Of a stretch of DNA of 64,000 nucleotides, positions 35,122 through 43,779 are shown one piece after another. Each line of letters opens with the position of its first letter. The stretch's first letter is position 1. Source of the stretch: SIG622 sp045604705 (GTDB taxonomy: Bacteria; Bacillota; Clostridia; Oscillospirales; CAG-382); the NCBI GenBank assembly GCA_045604705.1, contig JAZUOO010000047.1, positions 1 through 64,000 of the forward strand, written 5' to 3'. The notes below the pieces were generated by a model, which was not told the origin of the DNA, did no database searches, and saw only the letters and a list, made by a program, of their open reading frames with translations. The translations under genes and the position numbers were made by a program.

Positions 35122-37188
35122 ATGGCTAATTTTACATGTGCGTCGGAAAAAATCAGAAACGTGTGTCTTATCGGGCACGGAGGAAACGGAAAGACCTCTC
35201 TTGCTGAGGCTATGCTTCACCTTGCAAAGGCTTCCGAAAGATTCGGAAAGGTAACAGACGGAAATACCGTATGCGATTTCGACGCAGAAGAAATAAAGCG
35301 TAAGTTTTCACTATCGGCTTCTCTTGCTCCCTACGAATGGAAGGGTGCAAAGATTAATATCATAGATACCCCCGGCTATCTCGATTTCGTAGGCGAAGTA
35401 AAGCAGGCACTCAGGGTATGCGGAACAGCCCTTATCGTCATGGACGCAAAAGCGGGCGTTGACGTAGGATGCGAGCTTGCATGGGGTTATGCGACTGAAG
35501 CAGGTGTGCCCAAGGCTTTCTTTGTAAACAAAATGGACGATGAGAACGCTCACTTCGGAAATACTATCGAAGCAATGCGTGAAAAGTTTGGCGTGTCCGT
35601 GTGTCCCATTGCAATTCCGATTATTATTGACAGAAAACCCCTCGGTTTTGCAGACCTTATCGGTATGAAGGGCTATGAATACTGTAATGACGGCTCCGTT
35701 AAGGAAATGCCTATCCCTGAAGAAAGCATGGCTAAGATCGAAGAGTTCCGTGGAATGCTTATGGAATCTCTTGCGGAAACAAGTGACGCTCTCATGGTTA
35801 AATACTTTGACGGCGAAGAATTCACACAGGACGAAATGCACCAGGCTCTCAATGCAGGTATCATCATGGGTACAATCGCTCCCGTAATGGTTGGTTCAAG
35901 TACAACTCTCGCAGGCGTTGCTTCCCTTATGGATATTATCTCCAGTTCGTTCCCGTCACCACTCGCGCGTAAGCCCGAGCTCAACGCTGACGGAAATGAA
36001 AACAGACCGGATCCTAACGGTGACCCCGCACTCTTTGTATTCAAGACCGTAGCAGACCCGTTTGTAGGCAAAATGTCATACTTCAAGGTTATGAACGGCA
36101 AGGTTACAAAGAACCTCACGCTGAGCAACCTTACAACCGGTCAGCAGGAAAAGATTGCAAAGCTTATTGTTATGAGAGGTAACAAGCAGATAGAAACAGA
36201 CGAACTAAATTGCGGTGACATCGGTGTTACAACAAAGCTTGTCAACACAAATACAAACGACACCCTCGGTGGCAACTACAGATATGCGGCTATTCGTTAC
36301 CCCGATCCGTTCTACTGCAAGGGACTTGCTCCAAAGGCTAAGGGTGATGAGGATAAGATTTCCTCCGGTATATCAAAGCTCATAGAAGAAGACAGAACAA
36401 TAAGATTTGAAAATAATGCAGAAACAAAGCAGCTTGTCATCTACGGTCTGGGCGAACAGCACCTTGACGTTATCCTTGCGAAGCTTAAGAACAGATTCGG
36501 TACCGAGGTTAACCTTACAACTCCCATTATTGCGTACCGCGAAACAATCAAGAAGTCTATAGACGCAGAAGGAAAGCACAAGAAGCAGTCCGGCGGTCAC
36601 GGTCAGTACGGTCACGTTAAGATTCACTTCTCTCCCAACGATAACGGTCTTGTATTTACAGAAAGTACAGTCGGTGGTTCGGTTCCCAAGAACTTCCATC
36701 CTGCGGTTGAAAAGGGTCTCTCCGATGCGATGCAGAAGGGCGTTCTCGCAGGTTACCCGATGGTAGGTCTCAAGGCTGACCTTTACGATGGTTCCTTCCA
36801 CGATGTTGACTCCTCAGAAATGTCCTTCAAGATGGCAGCGAGCCTTGCATACAAGGAGCTCAAGAATGCTAATCCTGTTCTTCTCGAACCGGTAGGTACG
36901 CTTGCAGTACTTATACCTGACTCCTACATGGGTGACGTTATCGGCGACGTTAACAAGAGAAGAGGTCGTATCCTCGGCATGAGCCCGGATGAAAGAACAC
37001 CCGGAAAGTCCATAGTTGAAGCAGAAGCTCCCGTATCCGAAATGTACGACTATACAATAGCGCTCAGGGCTATGACACAGGGCAGAGGTTCTTTCGCATT
37101 CAGATTCGTAAGATACGAAGAAGTTCCCGGAAACATTGCGGAAAAGGTTATTGCTGAGGCAGCTAAGAATATGTCTGACGATGAATAA
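35122..37188 (+). CDS. Elongation factor G-like GTPase
   Basis: 688 residues with the EF-G domain order: GTPase (about 1-270), domain II, III, IV and V. G1 is GHGGNGKTSL (about 17-26), G3 DTPGYLDF (about 81) and G4 NKMD (about 135). Start at 35122 follows AAAGGAG; the frame is open further up but lacks a site. The divergence of the G1 loop (HGGNGKT instead of HIDAGKT) marks it as an EF-G paralogue of the EF-G2 type rather than the main fusA, which normally sits with rpsL, rpsG and tuf. A role in translocation, ribosome recycling or stress is possible; the sequence does not decide. Confidence 0.88.
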   Translation: MANFTCASEKIRNVCLIGHGGNGKTSLAEAMLHLAKASERFGKVTDGNTVCDFDAEEIKRKFSLSASLAPYEWKGAKINIIDTPGYLDFVGEVKQALRVCGTALIVMDAKAGVDVGCELAWGYATEAGVPKAFFVNKMDDENAHFGNTIEAMREKFGVSVCPIAIPIIIDRKPLGFADLIGMKGYEYCNDGSVKEMPIPEESMAKIEEFRGMLMESLAETSDALMVKYFDGEEFTQDEMHQALNAGIIMGTIAPVMVGSSTTLAGVASLMDIISSSFPSPLARKPELNADGNENRPDPNGDPALFVFKTVADPFVGKMSYFKVMNGKVTKNLTLSNLTTGQQEKIAKLIVMRGNKQIETDELNCGDIGVTTKLVNTNTNDTLGGNYRYAAIRYPDPFYCKGLAPKAKGDEDKISSGISKLIEEDRTIRFENNAETKQLVIYGLGEQHLDVILAKLKNRFGTEVNLTTPIIAYRETIKKSIDAEGKHKKQSGGHGQYGHVKIHFSPNDNGLVFTESTVGGSVPKNFHPAVEKGLSDAMQKGVLAGYPMVGLKADLYDGSFHDVDSSEMSFKMAASLAYKELKNANPVLLEPVGTLAVLIPDSYMGDVIGDVNKRRGRILGMSPDERTPGKSIVEAEAPVSEMYDYTIALRAMTQGRGSFAFRFVRYEEVPGNIAEKVIAEAAKNMSDDE

Positions 37189-37206
37189 TTGATATTCAAT
37201 ACATAA

Positions 37207-37238
37207 GAGAGATCGTGTTTCGGCACGGTCTTTCTATT
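37207..37238 (+). terminator. Terminator of the EF-G-like gene
   Basis: AGAGATCGTG (37208-37217) pairs with CACGGTCTTT (37224-37233), then a T-rich tract. Confidence 0.75.
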
Positions 37239-37301
37239 TGTTAAACGCTCGCAGAGACGAAAATCCGACACTTTTTCAATAGGCATAAAAGTAAAAACCG
37301 G

Positions 37302-37330
37302 TTGACTTTCCCGTGAAAATATGCTATACT
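37302..37330 (+). promoter_or_regulatory. Promoter for the small ORF and GH26-like gene
   Basis: TTGACT (37302-37307), 17-bp spacer, TATACT (37325-37330). Confidence 0.7.
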
Positions 37331-37480
37331 GTCCAAGTAAAAACAAAAAAAGGTACACGAAAAGGATCACCGACAAGAAACAAATCTTTTATCTTGCCTC
37401 AATGTGTATAGTCGAATATTTTGTCAGCACACTTGCAAGTGTCCCAACGATGGTAATACATCGCTTCTCCAAGGCAGAAT

Positions 37481-37651
37481 ATGCTCGACTGCGGAAGAAA
37501 CTATCTTACACCTGCAGCTCGCAGTGTCGCACTTCCAAAGCTCATTGATAATGGATATAATTTTGTAAAACTGCCAGGGCTCTTTGAAATAAAGGGCATA
37601 GATCCGAAAAGCCTTGTAAGAGGTCAGTGGAAAGACGTTGTAAAAGTATGA
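37481..37651 (+). CDS. Small hypothetical protein coupled to the next gene
   Basis: A 56-residue frame starting ATG at 37481 (AAGG 7-8 nt upstream) that ends GIDPKSLVRGQWKDVVKV. Its TGA overlaps the next ATG (ATGA, 37648-37651), so translation is coupled. The composition and soluble, basic character suggest a real protein, perhaps the C-terminal end of a longer ancestor: the same frame has a stop not far upstream, and no family is recognised. It lies downstream of a good promoter. Confidence 0.5.
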   Translation: MLDCGRNYLTPAARSVALPKLIDNGYNFVKLPGLFEIKGIDPKSLVRGQWKDVVKV

Positions 37652-39327
37652 GAATTTTGAAAATACTGATATTCGCCCTTGCATTAACGGTTTGGCTCAC
37701 TGCTGCGGCACTTGCACAGGACGTATATATTGACGGCGAAAAGGTAATATACGATGAGACCACCGGTGACCCCTTCATCGAAAACGGAGCAATCCTTGTC
37801 CCGCTATACCCGACCTTTGAAGCCTTCGGATGTGACGGAATAATTCAGGATAATCCCACCGGGACTGTGGTGATAACCAAAGGCGGAATCTCGGTGTGCT
37901 GCAGTACAAATAATAATATCTTCACAAGAAACGGTACAAAAACAGAGGCTCCCGCGGGACTCGTCTGGCGGGGAGGCCCTCTTTATGTTGCTGTTGACAT
38001 TTTCAAGGCATTTGATGCGCAGGTGTATATAAATGGAAGCGGAGTAATAATAACAAGAAGCCCGGAAAACGACGGACAAGCGGGTGTTTTCGGTGCAACA
38101 TCCGATGAAAGCTACCGTGGTTCGGAATACTTCGGTGCAAAACGAGAACCGCCCAATGGACTGTATCTCGGATGCAATTCTCACGGTGATCCCTTGTCCG
38201 GAATGGAAGCCTTTAATGAAAACTACGGCAAAAAGGCAGCGGCATTTACCGTTTACGCGGATATAACTAAACCTTTTTCGGATTACGATAGGGAACTGAG
38301 ATATTCTATCCAAAACGAAAAGCTTGTAAGATTTGTCATAAACGGAATTGATTTTCTGAGTCCCGACACCGAAAGGATCTCCCAAGCTGCCGAGTATCTT
38401 GAGAATTCCGGGGCGAAAATACTTTTGAATCCTGCACCGTCCATGACCTGTGTTCACTCGGAGAACTACTTTCCCGATTATGAAACCTACAGACAAAGTT
38501 TTAATATAATTTCGGAAATATTTAAGAGAAAAGCCCCTTCCGTTGCATTGATATGGCAAGTGTGTACTTGCAATCGGGAAAATTGCGAACTTTATTATCC
38601 CGGAAATATGTACATTGATTACGTTGAAACGGTTCTGTGCGGAAATGATACGGAGTCCCGTGAAAAGCTGCCGCTTTTCGTGTCTGCTTACGGCTATAAA
38701 AAGCCCATTATCCTTGAAGCGGATATTTCACCTGAGGTTTTCGGACAGCATATTGATGATTGTCTTGAATTCTGTACTTATCTTCCCATAAACCATCCGC
38801 AGATAAAAGCTGTGTTTTTCCCGGACCTTGCAAAGGAAGATAACAAGACTCCGGCTTACCTCAACGCGATTCGCACAGGGGTTTCAAGTATATCCTACAT
38901 CGAAAGCTCCAATGACACACCGGCTTCCATGCCCTATTATTTTGAATTCGGAAGCGGTATAGATGTTCCCGCAGCAAAGATGAAGATCTGTTCAAGATAC
39001 AGCTCGGAAAAGGCGGAAGCATCCTATGTTATATACAAGCTCAACGGCAAGCAAATTTCCACTCCCGCAAAAAGTATCCCCTTTGAGGCACAGATAGATT
39101 TTTCACAGTACGCCGGAAAGACGGTAAGCCTTGAAGTCACAATTTACGACAGCTTTAACAGACCCTGTATTGAAAAAACATACGCATTAAATGTCGGAAC
39201 ACAGCGTATATCCGAATCGGAAAACTCCCCTGCAGGATTAAGCCCATACGGGTACATTTCCGCCATACTTATCTGTCTTACAGGAATATTTGTAATTATA
39301 AAAAAGATAAATGATATTTTCTGCTGA
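37648..39327 (+). CDS. Secreted GH26-like barrel protein with a stalk domain
   Basis: 559 residues. Signal peptide 1-22; residues about 23-125 are a copper-amine-oxidase N-terminal-like (stalk) domain, seen in VYIDGEKVIY and ENGAILVPLYPTFEAFG. Residues about 160-420 resemble a glycoside-hydrolase family 26-type barrel: YRQSFNIISEIFKR, VALIWQVCTC, YYPGNMYIDYVET, KPIILEADIS. The C-terminus has an Ig-like region and a final transmembrane segment (about 528-550) followed by a basic tail, so the protein would be anchored outside the cell. The start at 37648 overlaps the preceding small gene. Catalytic Glu residues could not be assigned with confidence, so enzymatic activity is uncertain. Confidence 0.6.
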   Translation: MRILKILIFALALTVWLTAAALAQDVYIDGEKVIYDETTGDPFIENGAILVPLYPTFEAFGCDGIIQDNPTGTVVITKGGISVCCSTNNNIFTRNGTKTEAPAGLVWRGGPLYVAVDIFKAFDAQVYINGSGVIITRSPENDGQAGVFGATSDESYRGSEYFGAKREPPNGLYLGCNSHGDPLSGMEAFNENYGKKAAAFTVYADITKPFSDYDRELRYSIQNEKLVRFVINGIDFLSPDTERISQAAEYLENSGAKILLNPAPSMTCVHSENYFPDYETYRQSFNIISEIFKRKAPSVALIWQVCTCNRENCELYYPGNMYIDYVETVLCGNDTESREKLPLFVSAYGYKKPIILEADISPEVFGQHIDDCLEFCTYLPINHPQIKAVFFPDLAKEDNKTPAYLNAIRTGVSSISYIESSNDTPASMPYYFEFGSGIDVPAAKMKICSRYSSEKAEASYVIYKLNGKQISTPAKSIPFEAQIDFSQYAGKTVSLEVTIYDSFNRPCIEKTYALNVGTQRISESENSPAGLSPYGYISAILICLTGIFVIIKKINDIFC

Positions 39328-39332
39328 TTGTA

Positions 39333-39361
39333 TTGACTTTTTACGGTAAATAATGTATACT
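39333..39361 (+). promoter_or_regulatory. Promoter of the membrane protein gene 39395
   Basis: TTGACT (39333-39338), 17-bp spacer, TATACT (39356-39361). It has the same boxes as the promoter at 37302. Confidence 0.75.
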
Positions 39362-39394
39362 TAATTATATCAGTAAAATATACGGAGGAATAAA

Positions 39395-40096
39395 ATGTTC
39401 GAAAATATCGGCGGCAAAATAAAGGTTTTTGTAATTGTAGTAACAATACTGAATATTATCGGCTGTATCCTTTTCGGGGGCATAATGATTGCATATTCAA
39501 TACTCGGAGAAAAAATGCTTGCGGTTCTTGCTGCTGTCGGACTTGATAAAGCAGTTGTTGATATGACCGGCGGTGCAAAGGGTGCATTTGGAATAACCGC
39601 AGGACTTGTCATCATGACCGCAGGAAGCTTTGCTTGTTGGATAATTTCCTTTATTCCTTACGGCCTCGGACAGCTTATTCAGAACACCGATAAACTGGTA
39701 AAGAGCATGGACTACATAAGGAGCGACCTTTCAGAATTCAAACAGACTCAGCGTGATAATGAGGTAAACGGTGCGGGTGTTCAATACGCAATGTATCAAT
39801 ATCCGCTGTATACCGATCAGTACGGAAGACCCATATATCCCGTACCCGGCTATGTTTATTATCCCGATGACCAGGCACAATCGGAAAACGTTCAAAATGC
39901 AGAGCCTGCGGAAGAAACAGTTCCGGAAAGATCGCAGGAGGCAGCGGAAACGGTTGATAATATCCAACCGACAGTACCTGCAGATGCCGAAAATAACATG
40001 GAAGCAAAGGGTGAAAATCAGAAAAAAGAAACCGACTTACCCTTTGAAAAAGAATCAGATAAAAGCGAAAAAAACGAATCTTGGTCAAATAAGTAA
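39395..40096 (+). CDS. Hypothetical membrane protein with acidic tail
   Basis: 233 residues; not recognised. Two hydrophobic segments (about 9-36 and 63-92) are followed by a short helical stretch and then a Gln/Pro/Glu-rich tail (about 130-233) that starts with tyrosine-rich YAMYQYPLYTDQYGRPIYPV. CGGAGG lies before the ATG. The tail is probably disordered and cytoplasmic. It has its own promoter and terminator. Confidence 0.65.
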   Translation: MFENIGGKIKVFVIVVTILNIIGCILFGGIMIAYSILGEKMLAVLAAVGLDKAVVDMTGGAKGAFGITAGLVIMTAGSFACWIISFIPYGLGQLIQNTDKLVKSMDYIRSDLSEFKQTQRDNEVNGAGVQYAMYQYPLYTDQYGRPIYPVPGYVYYPDDQAQSENVQNAEPAEETVPERSQEAAETVDNIQPTVPADAENNMEAKGENQKKETDLPFEKESDKSEKNESWSNK

Positions 40097-40119
40097 ATAT
40101 TGCACAACAATAAAAAGAG

Positions 40120-40152
40120 CAGCGATGTATTTATCACGTACACCGCTGTTTT
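40120..40152. terminator. Bidirectional terminator between gene 39395 and the DnaC-like gene
   Basis: CAGCGATGTA (40120-40129) pairs with TACACCGCTG (40139-40148), one mismatch; TTTTC on the plus and TTTTTA on the minus strand. Confidence 0.75.
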
Positions 40153-40245
40153 CTTATATCTGTTCCAAACTTTACCTGATTTCACATTTCCGAAAGCTTT
40201 CTCAGTACTACGGAACCTCTTTGGCGATTACCGCATTCCTGCACC

Positions 40246-41253
40246 TTAAGTCTTGTTCTTCGCATTCTTTCTTTTCTGGAATCTTATATCACTTCCCACG
40301 AACCCGAAAGCGCGGAACTCACCCAAAAGCCTTGAAGTGATTCTGTCGTTGTATGCCCTTGAAAGTGCCTTGCCGTCATCAAGGTTTGTGCTTATGATCA
40401 TAGCCTTGCCCGTACATATCCTCGAATTCAAAAGATTGTAAAGAGAAGCCTCGGTAAGCTGACTTTTGAACTCCGCACCAAGATCGTCAATGATCAGAAG
40501 GTCACATTCAAGATATTTCTGTGCCATGGACTCGGACTTGTTCTTTGAAAATTTATCTGCCTCAAAAGCCGAAAGGATGTCTGAAGCCGTATCATAAACA
40601 ACGCTGTACCCCTTTTCAATAACCTTTTTGGCAATTGACGTGGAAATGTGAGTCTTTCCAAGTCCCGTACCACCGAAGAAGATAAGGTTTCTGCATTCAC
40701 CCGGGTTCTCACTTCCAAAGTTATCGGCATACTTTTTCGCAGACATAAGAATGTGACTTATTTTATCCCGCTCGGAAAATCCACCCGCATCCTTTACATC
40801 ACTGTAATAGGACAGGGAAAAATTTTCAAAGCTCTGTTCGTTCAAAGCTCCGCCCAGTCCCGAGGAAAGATAAGCCTCCTTTATCATCGCACGCCTGAAG
40901 CATTCGCAGTAACGCATACCGTCATAGCCCGTATCCGCACAAACCGAACACTCGTATCTCACATCCGTGCAGTCCGCCGGGAAACCGTGTTCCTTGAGAA
41001 GCTGTGCACGAAGCTCTTTAAGCTGTGCAGTAATCATCTTCATCTGTGTGATTTTCTCTTTTATATCTTCGCCATTGACCGCACTCTTGTAGACCTCAAG
41101 CCCGGTATTTGCAAGCTGTTTGTCAATAGCCTCAATCTCAGGTATTCTCGCATGAATCATATCGCGTCTTGCATCCGCATCATCCTGTGCCGACTTTCGC
41201 TTCCTGTCAAATTCATCTCGCACTCTCTTTGCTGTTTCATCTGTAAAGGACAT
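40246..41253 (-). CDS. DnaC-like helicase-loader AAA+ ATPase
   Basis: 335 residues. The N-terminal part is helical and charged; a Cys motif CSVCADTGYDGMRYCECF (about 101-118) probably binds zinc. The AAA+ part has Walker A FFGGTGLGKTHIS (about 195) and Walker B LLIIDDLGAEF (about 255), and ends with the arginine-finger region NDRITSRLLGE. This is the DnaC/DnaI/IstB-type loader used to place the replicative helicase. No insertion sequence surrounds it, so IstB of a transposon is unlikely. AAAGGGAG precedes the ATG. It comes last after the phosphatase and nitroreductase genes on the same strand. Confidence 0.88.
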   Translation of the reverse strand: MSFTDETAKRVRDEFDRKRKSAQDDADARRDMIHARIPEIEAIDKQLANTGLEVYKSAVNGEDIKEKITQMKMITAQLKELRAQLLKEHGFPADCTDVRYECSVCADTGYDGMRYCECFRRAMIKEAYLSSGLGGALNEQSFENFSLSYYSDVKDAGGFSERDKISHILMSAKKYADNFGSENPGECRNLIFFGGTGLGKTHISTSIAKKVIEKGYSVVYDTASDILSAFEADKFSKNKSESMAQKYLECDLLIIDDLGAEFKSQLTEASLYNLLNSRICTGKAMIISTNLDDGKALSRAYNDRITSRLLGEFRAFGFVGSDIRFQKRKNAKNKT

Positions 41254-41457
41254 ATTTTATCTCCCTTTCATAAAAAATGACATATATATTATTTACCACT
41301 ATAATTATACAACGTATTTTCCGTTTCGTCAATAGTTTTACGCCAATAATATACATTTTCGGGCATAGTACGCCGCCACATAACAAAACCCCGCATGATT
41401 ATTGGTCATACGGGAATTACACTATTCAATTTGTGGGGGATTCAATTGTAAGCAGCC

Positions 41458-41979
41458 TTATTCGGCGATAAAAACTCTGCCGTCTTTTCTGCCTGCCGCT
41501 GTGGGATATTCACCGTCACAATAGCCGAGGATACAGTTTCCTATGCCCTCGTATTCTCCCTTGACGCCTATGCTTTTCAGCCATTCCTTCCACTTTGGGC
41601 TATCAAAGGTCTCTTTCGCTCTGTGAATCCAGCAGGAGGAAACTCCCAGACTGTGTGCGGCATTCATAAGGTTGCCCATAACAAGACTGCCGTCGTAAAT
41701 CCCCGTGGGGCAAGCTTTGTTTGCCAACACCACAAGAATAACCGGTGCACCGTAAAATGGGTCTCTTTCCATACCCATAATTGCGGCGTTATCCTTTGCA
41801 AGCTCATCACGGATTTTTTTATTTTTTATCGCAACAATCACCGTGTCCTGCCTGTTCATGCCGCTTGCGGCATAGGTACCGGCTTTGATTATTTCGTTTA
41901 TGACCTCATCCGGCGGCATTTTGTCCGTGTATTTTCTTACACTTCTTCTTTCGGTTAATTTTACAATAACTTCGTTCAT
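41458..41979 (-). CDS. Nitroreductase-family flavoprotein
   Basis: 173 residues, an FMN-dependent oxidoreductase. The N-terminal RRSVRKYTDKMPPDE is the FMN phosphate-binding signature, and later CWIHRAKETFDSP and YEGIGNCILGYCDGE fit the family. AAGGAGG lies before the ATG, only 19 bp after the phosphatase gene. Substrate cannot be told. Confidence 0.9.
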   Translation of the reverse strand: MNEVIVKLTERRSVRKYTDKMPPDEVINEIIKAGTYAASGMNRQDTVIVAIKNKKIRDELAKDNAAIMGMERDPFYGAPVILVVLANKACPTGIYDGSLVMGNLMNAAHSLGVSSCWIHRAKETFDSPKWKEWLKSIGVKGEYEGIGNCILGYCDGEYPTAAGRKDGRVFIAE

Positions 41980-41998
41980 TGTTTTTCCTCCTTATTTT

Positions 41999-42481
41999 CT
42001 ATATATTTGCATTATCACCGTTTTCAAGATATTCAAGCAAAGCCTCACAGCCTTTTAAAATGTCCTTGTACGCCACATCAAACTTCCCCGAATACCACGG
42101 GTCGGAAACATCCGCATTGCTTTTGCAAAATTCAAGCAGCTTATGTATTTTTGAATGTGCCGCAGACGGAAGTAGCCTGTGCATATTCCGTATGTTTGCG
42201 CTGTCCATACCGATAAACAAATCATACTTATCTCCATCCGAAGACTTCAGCTGTACGGCTCTTTTACCGTCGCATATAATTCCGTGTTTTGCAAGCTCGG
42301 ATTTCATCGGCGGATAAACCGGATTTCCCACACCCGCATAAATTTCCTCGGTGCTTGTTGCACTTGAAGATACAAAATACTTATCCGACAGTCCTCTTTC
42401 GGCTGTCAGCTTTTTAAAAACGAATTCCGCACAGGGGCTTCGGCAGATGTTGCCGTGACATACAAACATTATCCGTTTCAT
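41999..42481 (-). CDS. Low-molecular-weight protein-tyrosine phosphatase
   Basis: 160 residues. The active-site loop CHGNICRS (C-x5-R-S, about 8-15) is at the N-terminus, and the general-acid loop DPWY near residue 126. In Firmicutes such enzymes often dephosphorylate tyrosine kinases for capsule or stress control; no partner kinase is in view. Promoter 42509-42537; followed by a nitroreductase. Confidence 0.93.
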   Translation of the reverse strand: MKRIMFVCHGNICRSPCAEFVFKKLTAERGLSDKYFVSSSATSTEEIYAGVGNPVYPPMKSELAKHGIICDGKRAVQLKSSDGDKYDLFIGMDSANIRNMHRLLPSAAHSKIHKLLEFCKSNADVSDPWYSGKFDVAYKDILKGCEALLEYLENGDNANI

Positions 42482-42508
42482 TATATTATCTTTCTCCGTT
42501 TTTGTCTC

Positions 42509-42537
42509 ATTATAGCATATTATTTTTAAAAAATCAA
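42509..42537 (-). promoter_or_regulatory. Promoter for the phosphatase-nitroreductase genes
   Basis: Minus strand TTGATT (42537-42532), 17-bp spacer, TATAAT (42514-42509). Confidence 0.75.
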
Positions 42538-42723
42538 TAACGCTTCAATATAGCTTTTACTTTGAACACGTTCCGAAACAAAAATCACAGGGTAATCTCC
42601 GAAAATCCTCAAATTGTGAGCAAAAAACCAAAGCCCCAAATCCCCAATTGCCACAAATAAACGAAAAAGCAACGTTTAAGAACCAATTTCACCATATTTA
42701 ATATATGGGAAAACCAAAAATGC

Positions 42724-42752
42724 TTGAATAATTCATATGTGTGTGCTATAAT
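42724..42752 (+). promoter_or_regulatory. Promoter of gene 42781
   Basis: TTGAAT (42724-42729), 17-bp spacer, TATAAT (42747-42752). Confidence 0.75.
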
Positions 42753-42780
42753 TGTGAAAAATAATAAACGAGGTGACATT

Positions 42781-43464
42781 ATGTCGGAAAACAAGACGCA
42801 GATGACATTTATTCAAAAGCTTGAAAACTATTGGTATCATTATAAATGGCACACACTTCTCGGAATCTTTGTTCTTATCCTCGGTGTAATATGTATAACC
42901 CAGTGTGCGGGCAAAAGCGAGCCTGATGCTATGGTTATGTATGCGGGCAGAATAAAAAATATGCTCATTCCGTCAAAGGATAGCAGAGATAAATCCCTTG
43001 AGGATGACGTTCTTGCCGAGGACTACAACGGCGACGGCGAAAAAAAGGTGGAGGTCTTTCAGCTGATAATCCCGATAACCAACATTGACGGAGAATATGA
43101 ATATGACGACGAAGTTGCACTGACCAACAATTCCGAGCGTCAGAGAATGTACACGGAAGTAACAACCGGAAATTCTGTTGTGTATCTTCTTCACCCGTTC
43201 CTTTACGAGGAAGTGAAAAGTATGGGGGTACTCCGTCCGTTGTCCGAGGTGCTTGAAAAAGTCCCGGAATACGCTGTCGATGAATGCGGAATTCCCATCT
43301 CAGAGCTTATCGCCTATCGCACCACCAACCTCAGATATTACCCCGAGGACTGCATTCTCTGCATAAGATACGAACGCACCGGGGATTCAAACGCTGTAAA
43401 CCAGGATGACGCGGATTTTTATGTAAACAACGTCGAATTTTTCAAAGACATTATTACATACTGA
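42781..43464 (+). CDS. Hypothetical single-pass membrane protein
   Basis: 227 residues from the start at 42781, which has GAGGTGA 5-6 nt upstream. One transmembrane segment (about 24-43: LLGIFVLILGVICITQC) follows a short cytoplasmic end; the remaining ~180 residues are outside. The exported part has an acidic repeat-free composition and includes DGDGEKK-like Asp-rich loop and a conserved-looking end RYERTGDSNA. It resembles many clostridial single-gene membrane proteins without assigned function. No family named. Confidence 0.6.
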   Translation: MSENKTQMTFIQKLENYWYHYKWHTLLGIFVLILGVICITQCAGKSEPDAMVMYAGRIKNMLIPSKDSRDKSLEDDVLAEDYNGDGEKKVEVFQLIIPITNIDGEYEYDDEVALTNNSERQRMYTEVTTGNSVVYLLHPFLYEEVKSMGVLRPLSEVLEKVPEYAVDECGIPISELIAYRTTNLRYYPEDCILCIRYERTGDSNAVNQDDADFYVNNVEFFKDIITY

Positions 43465-43694
43465 CAAGCAGACAGTCGGGTATTGGTTCGGTTGCGTTTT
43501 TGTTGCCTTAATTTTATTTTTATTTAAAAAAGGTATGATGGGTAAATGAAATTCTTTGTGTCAGAAAACAGCGTAAAATTGCAAAAAACGTCAGATGCTA
43601 TAAAAAATCAGGGGATATGTTGTAATAAATTACTAAAGGACTTTGTCAGAAAAAATTCATTTGTTACAAATATGTTACAATCACAAAAAAACCC
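43465..43694. other. Non-coding stretch before the large SLH gene
   Basis: AT-rich, no hairpin of terminator strength was seen after the 42781 gene. The only signal is the promoter at 43695-43723 that follows. Confidence 0.4.
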
Positions 43695-43723
43695 TTGCAA
43701 ATTTGATTATTTTATATTATAAT
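43695..43723 (+). promoter_or_regulatory. Promoter of the large SLH protein
   Basis: TTGCAA (43695-43700), 17-bp spacer, TATAAT (43718-43723), 57 bp before the start codon; TAGGAGGAG is the ribosome binding site. Confidence 0.8.
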
Positions 43724-43779
43724 ACCATCGTGGGCAAAGATATTTTGCCGTATCTAACTATTTTTAGGAGGAGAAAAAC

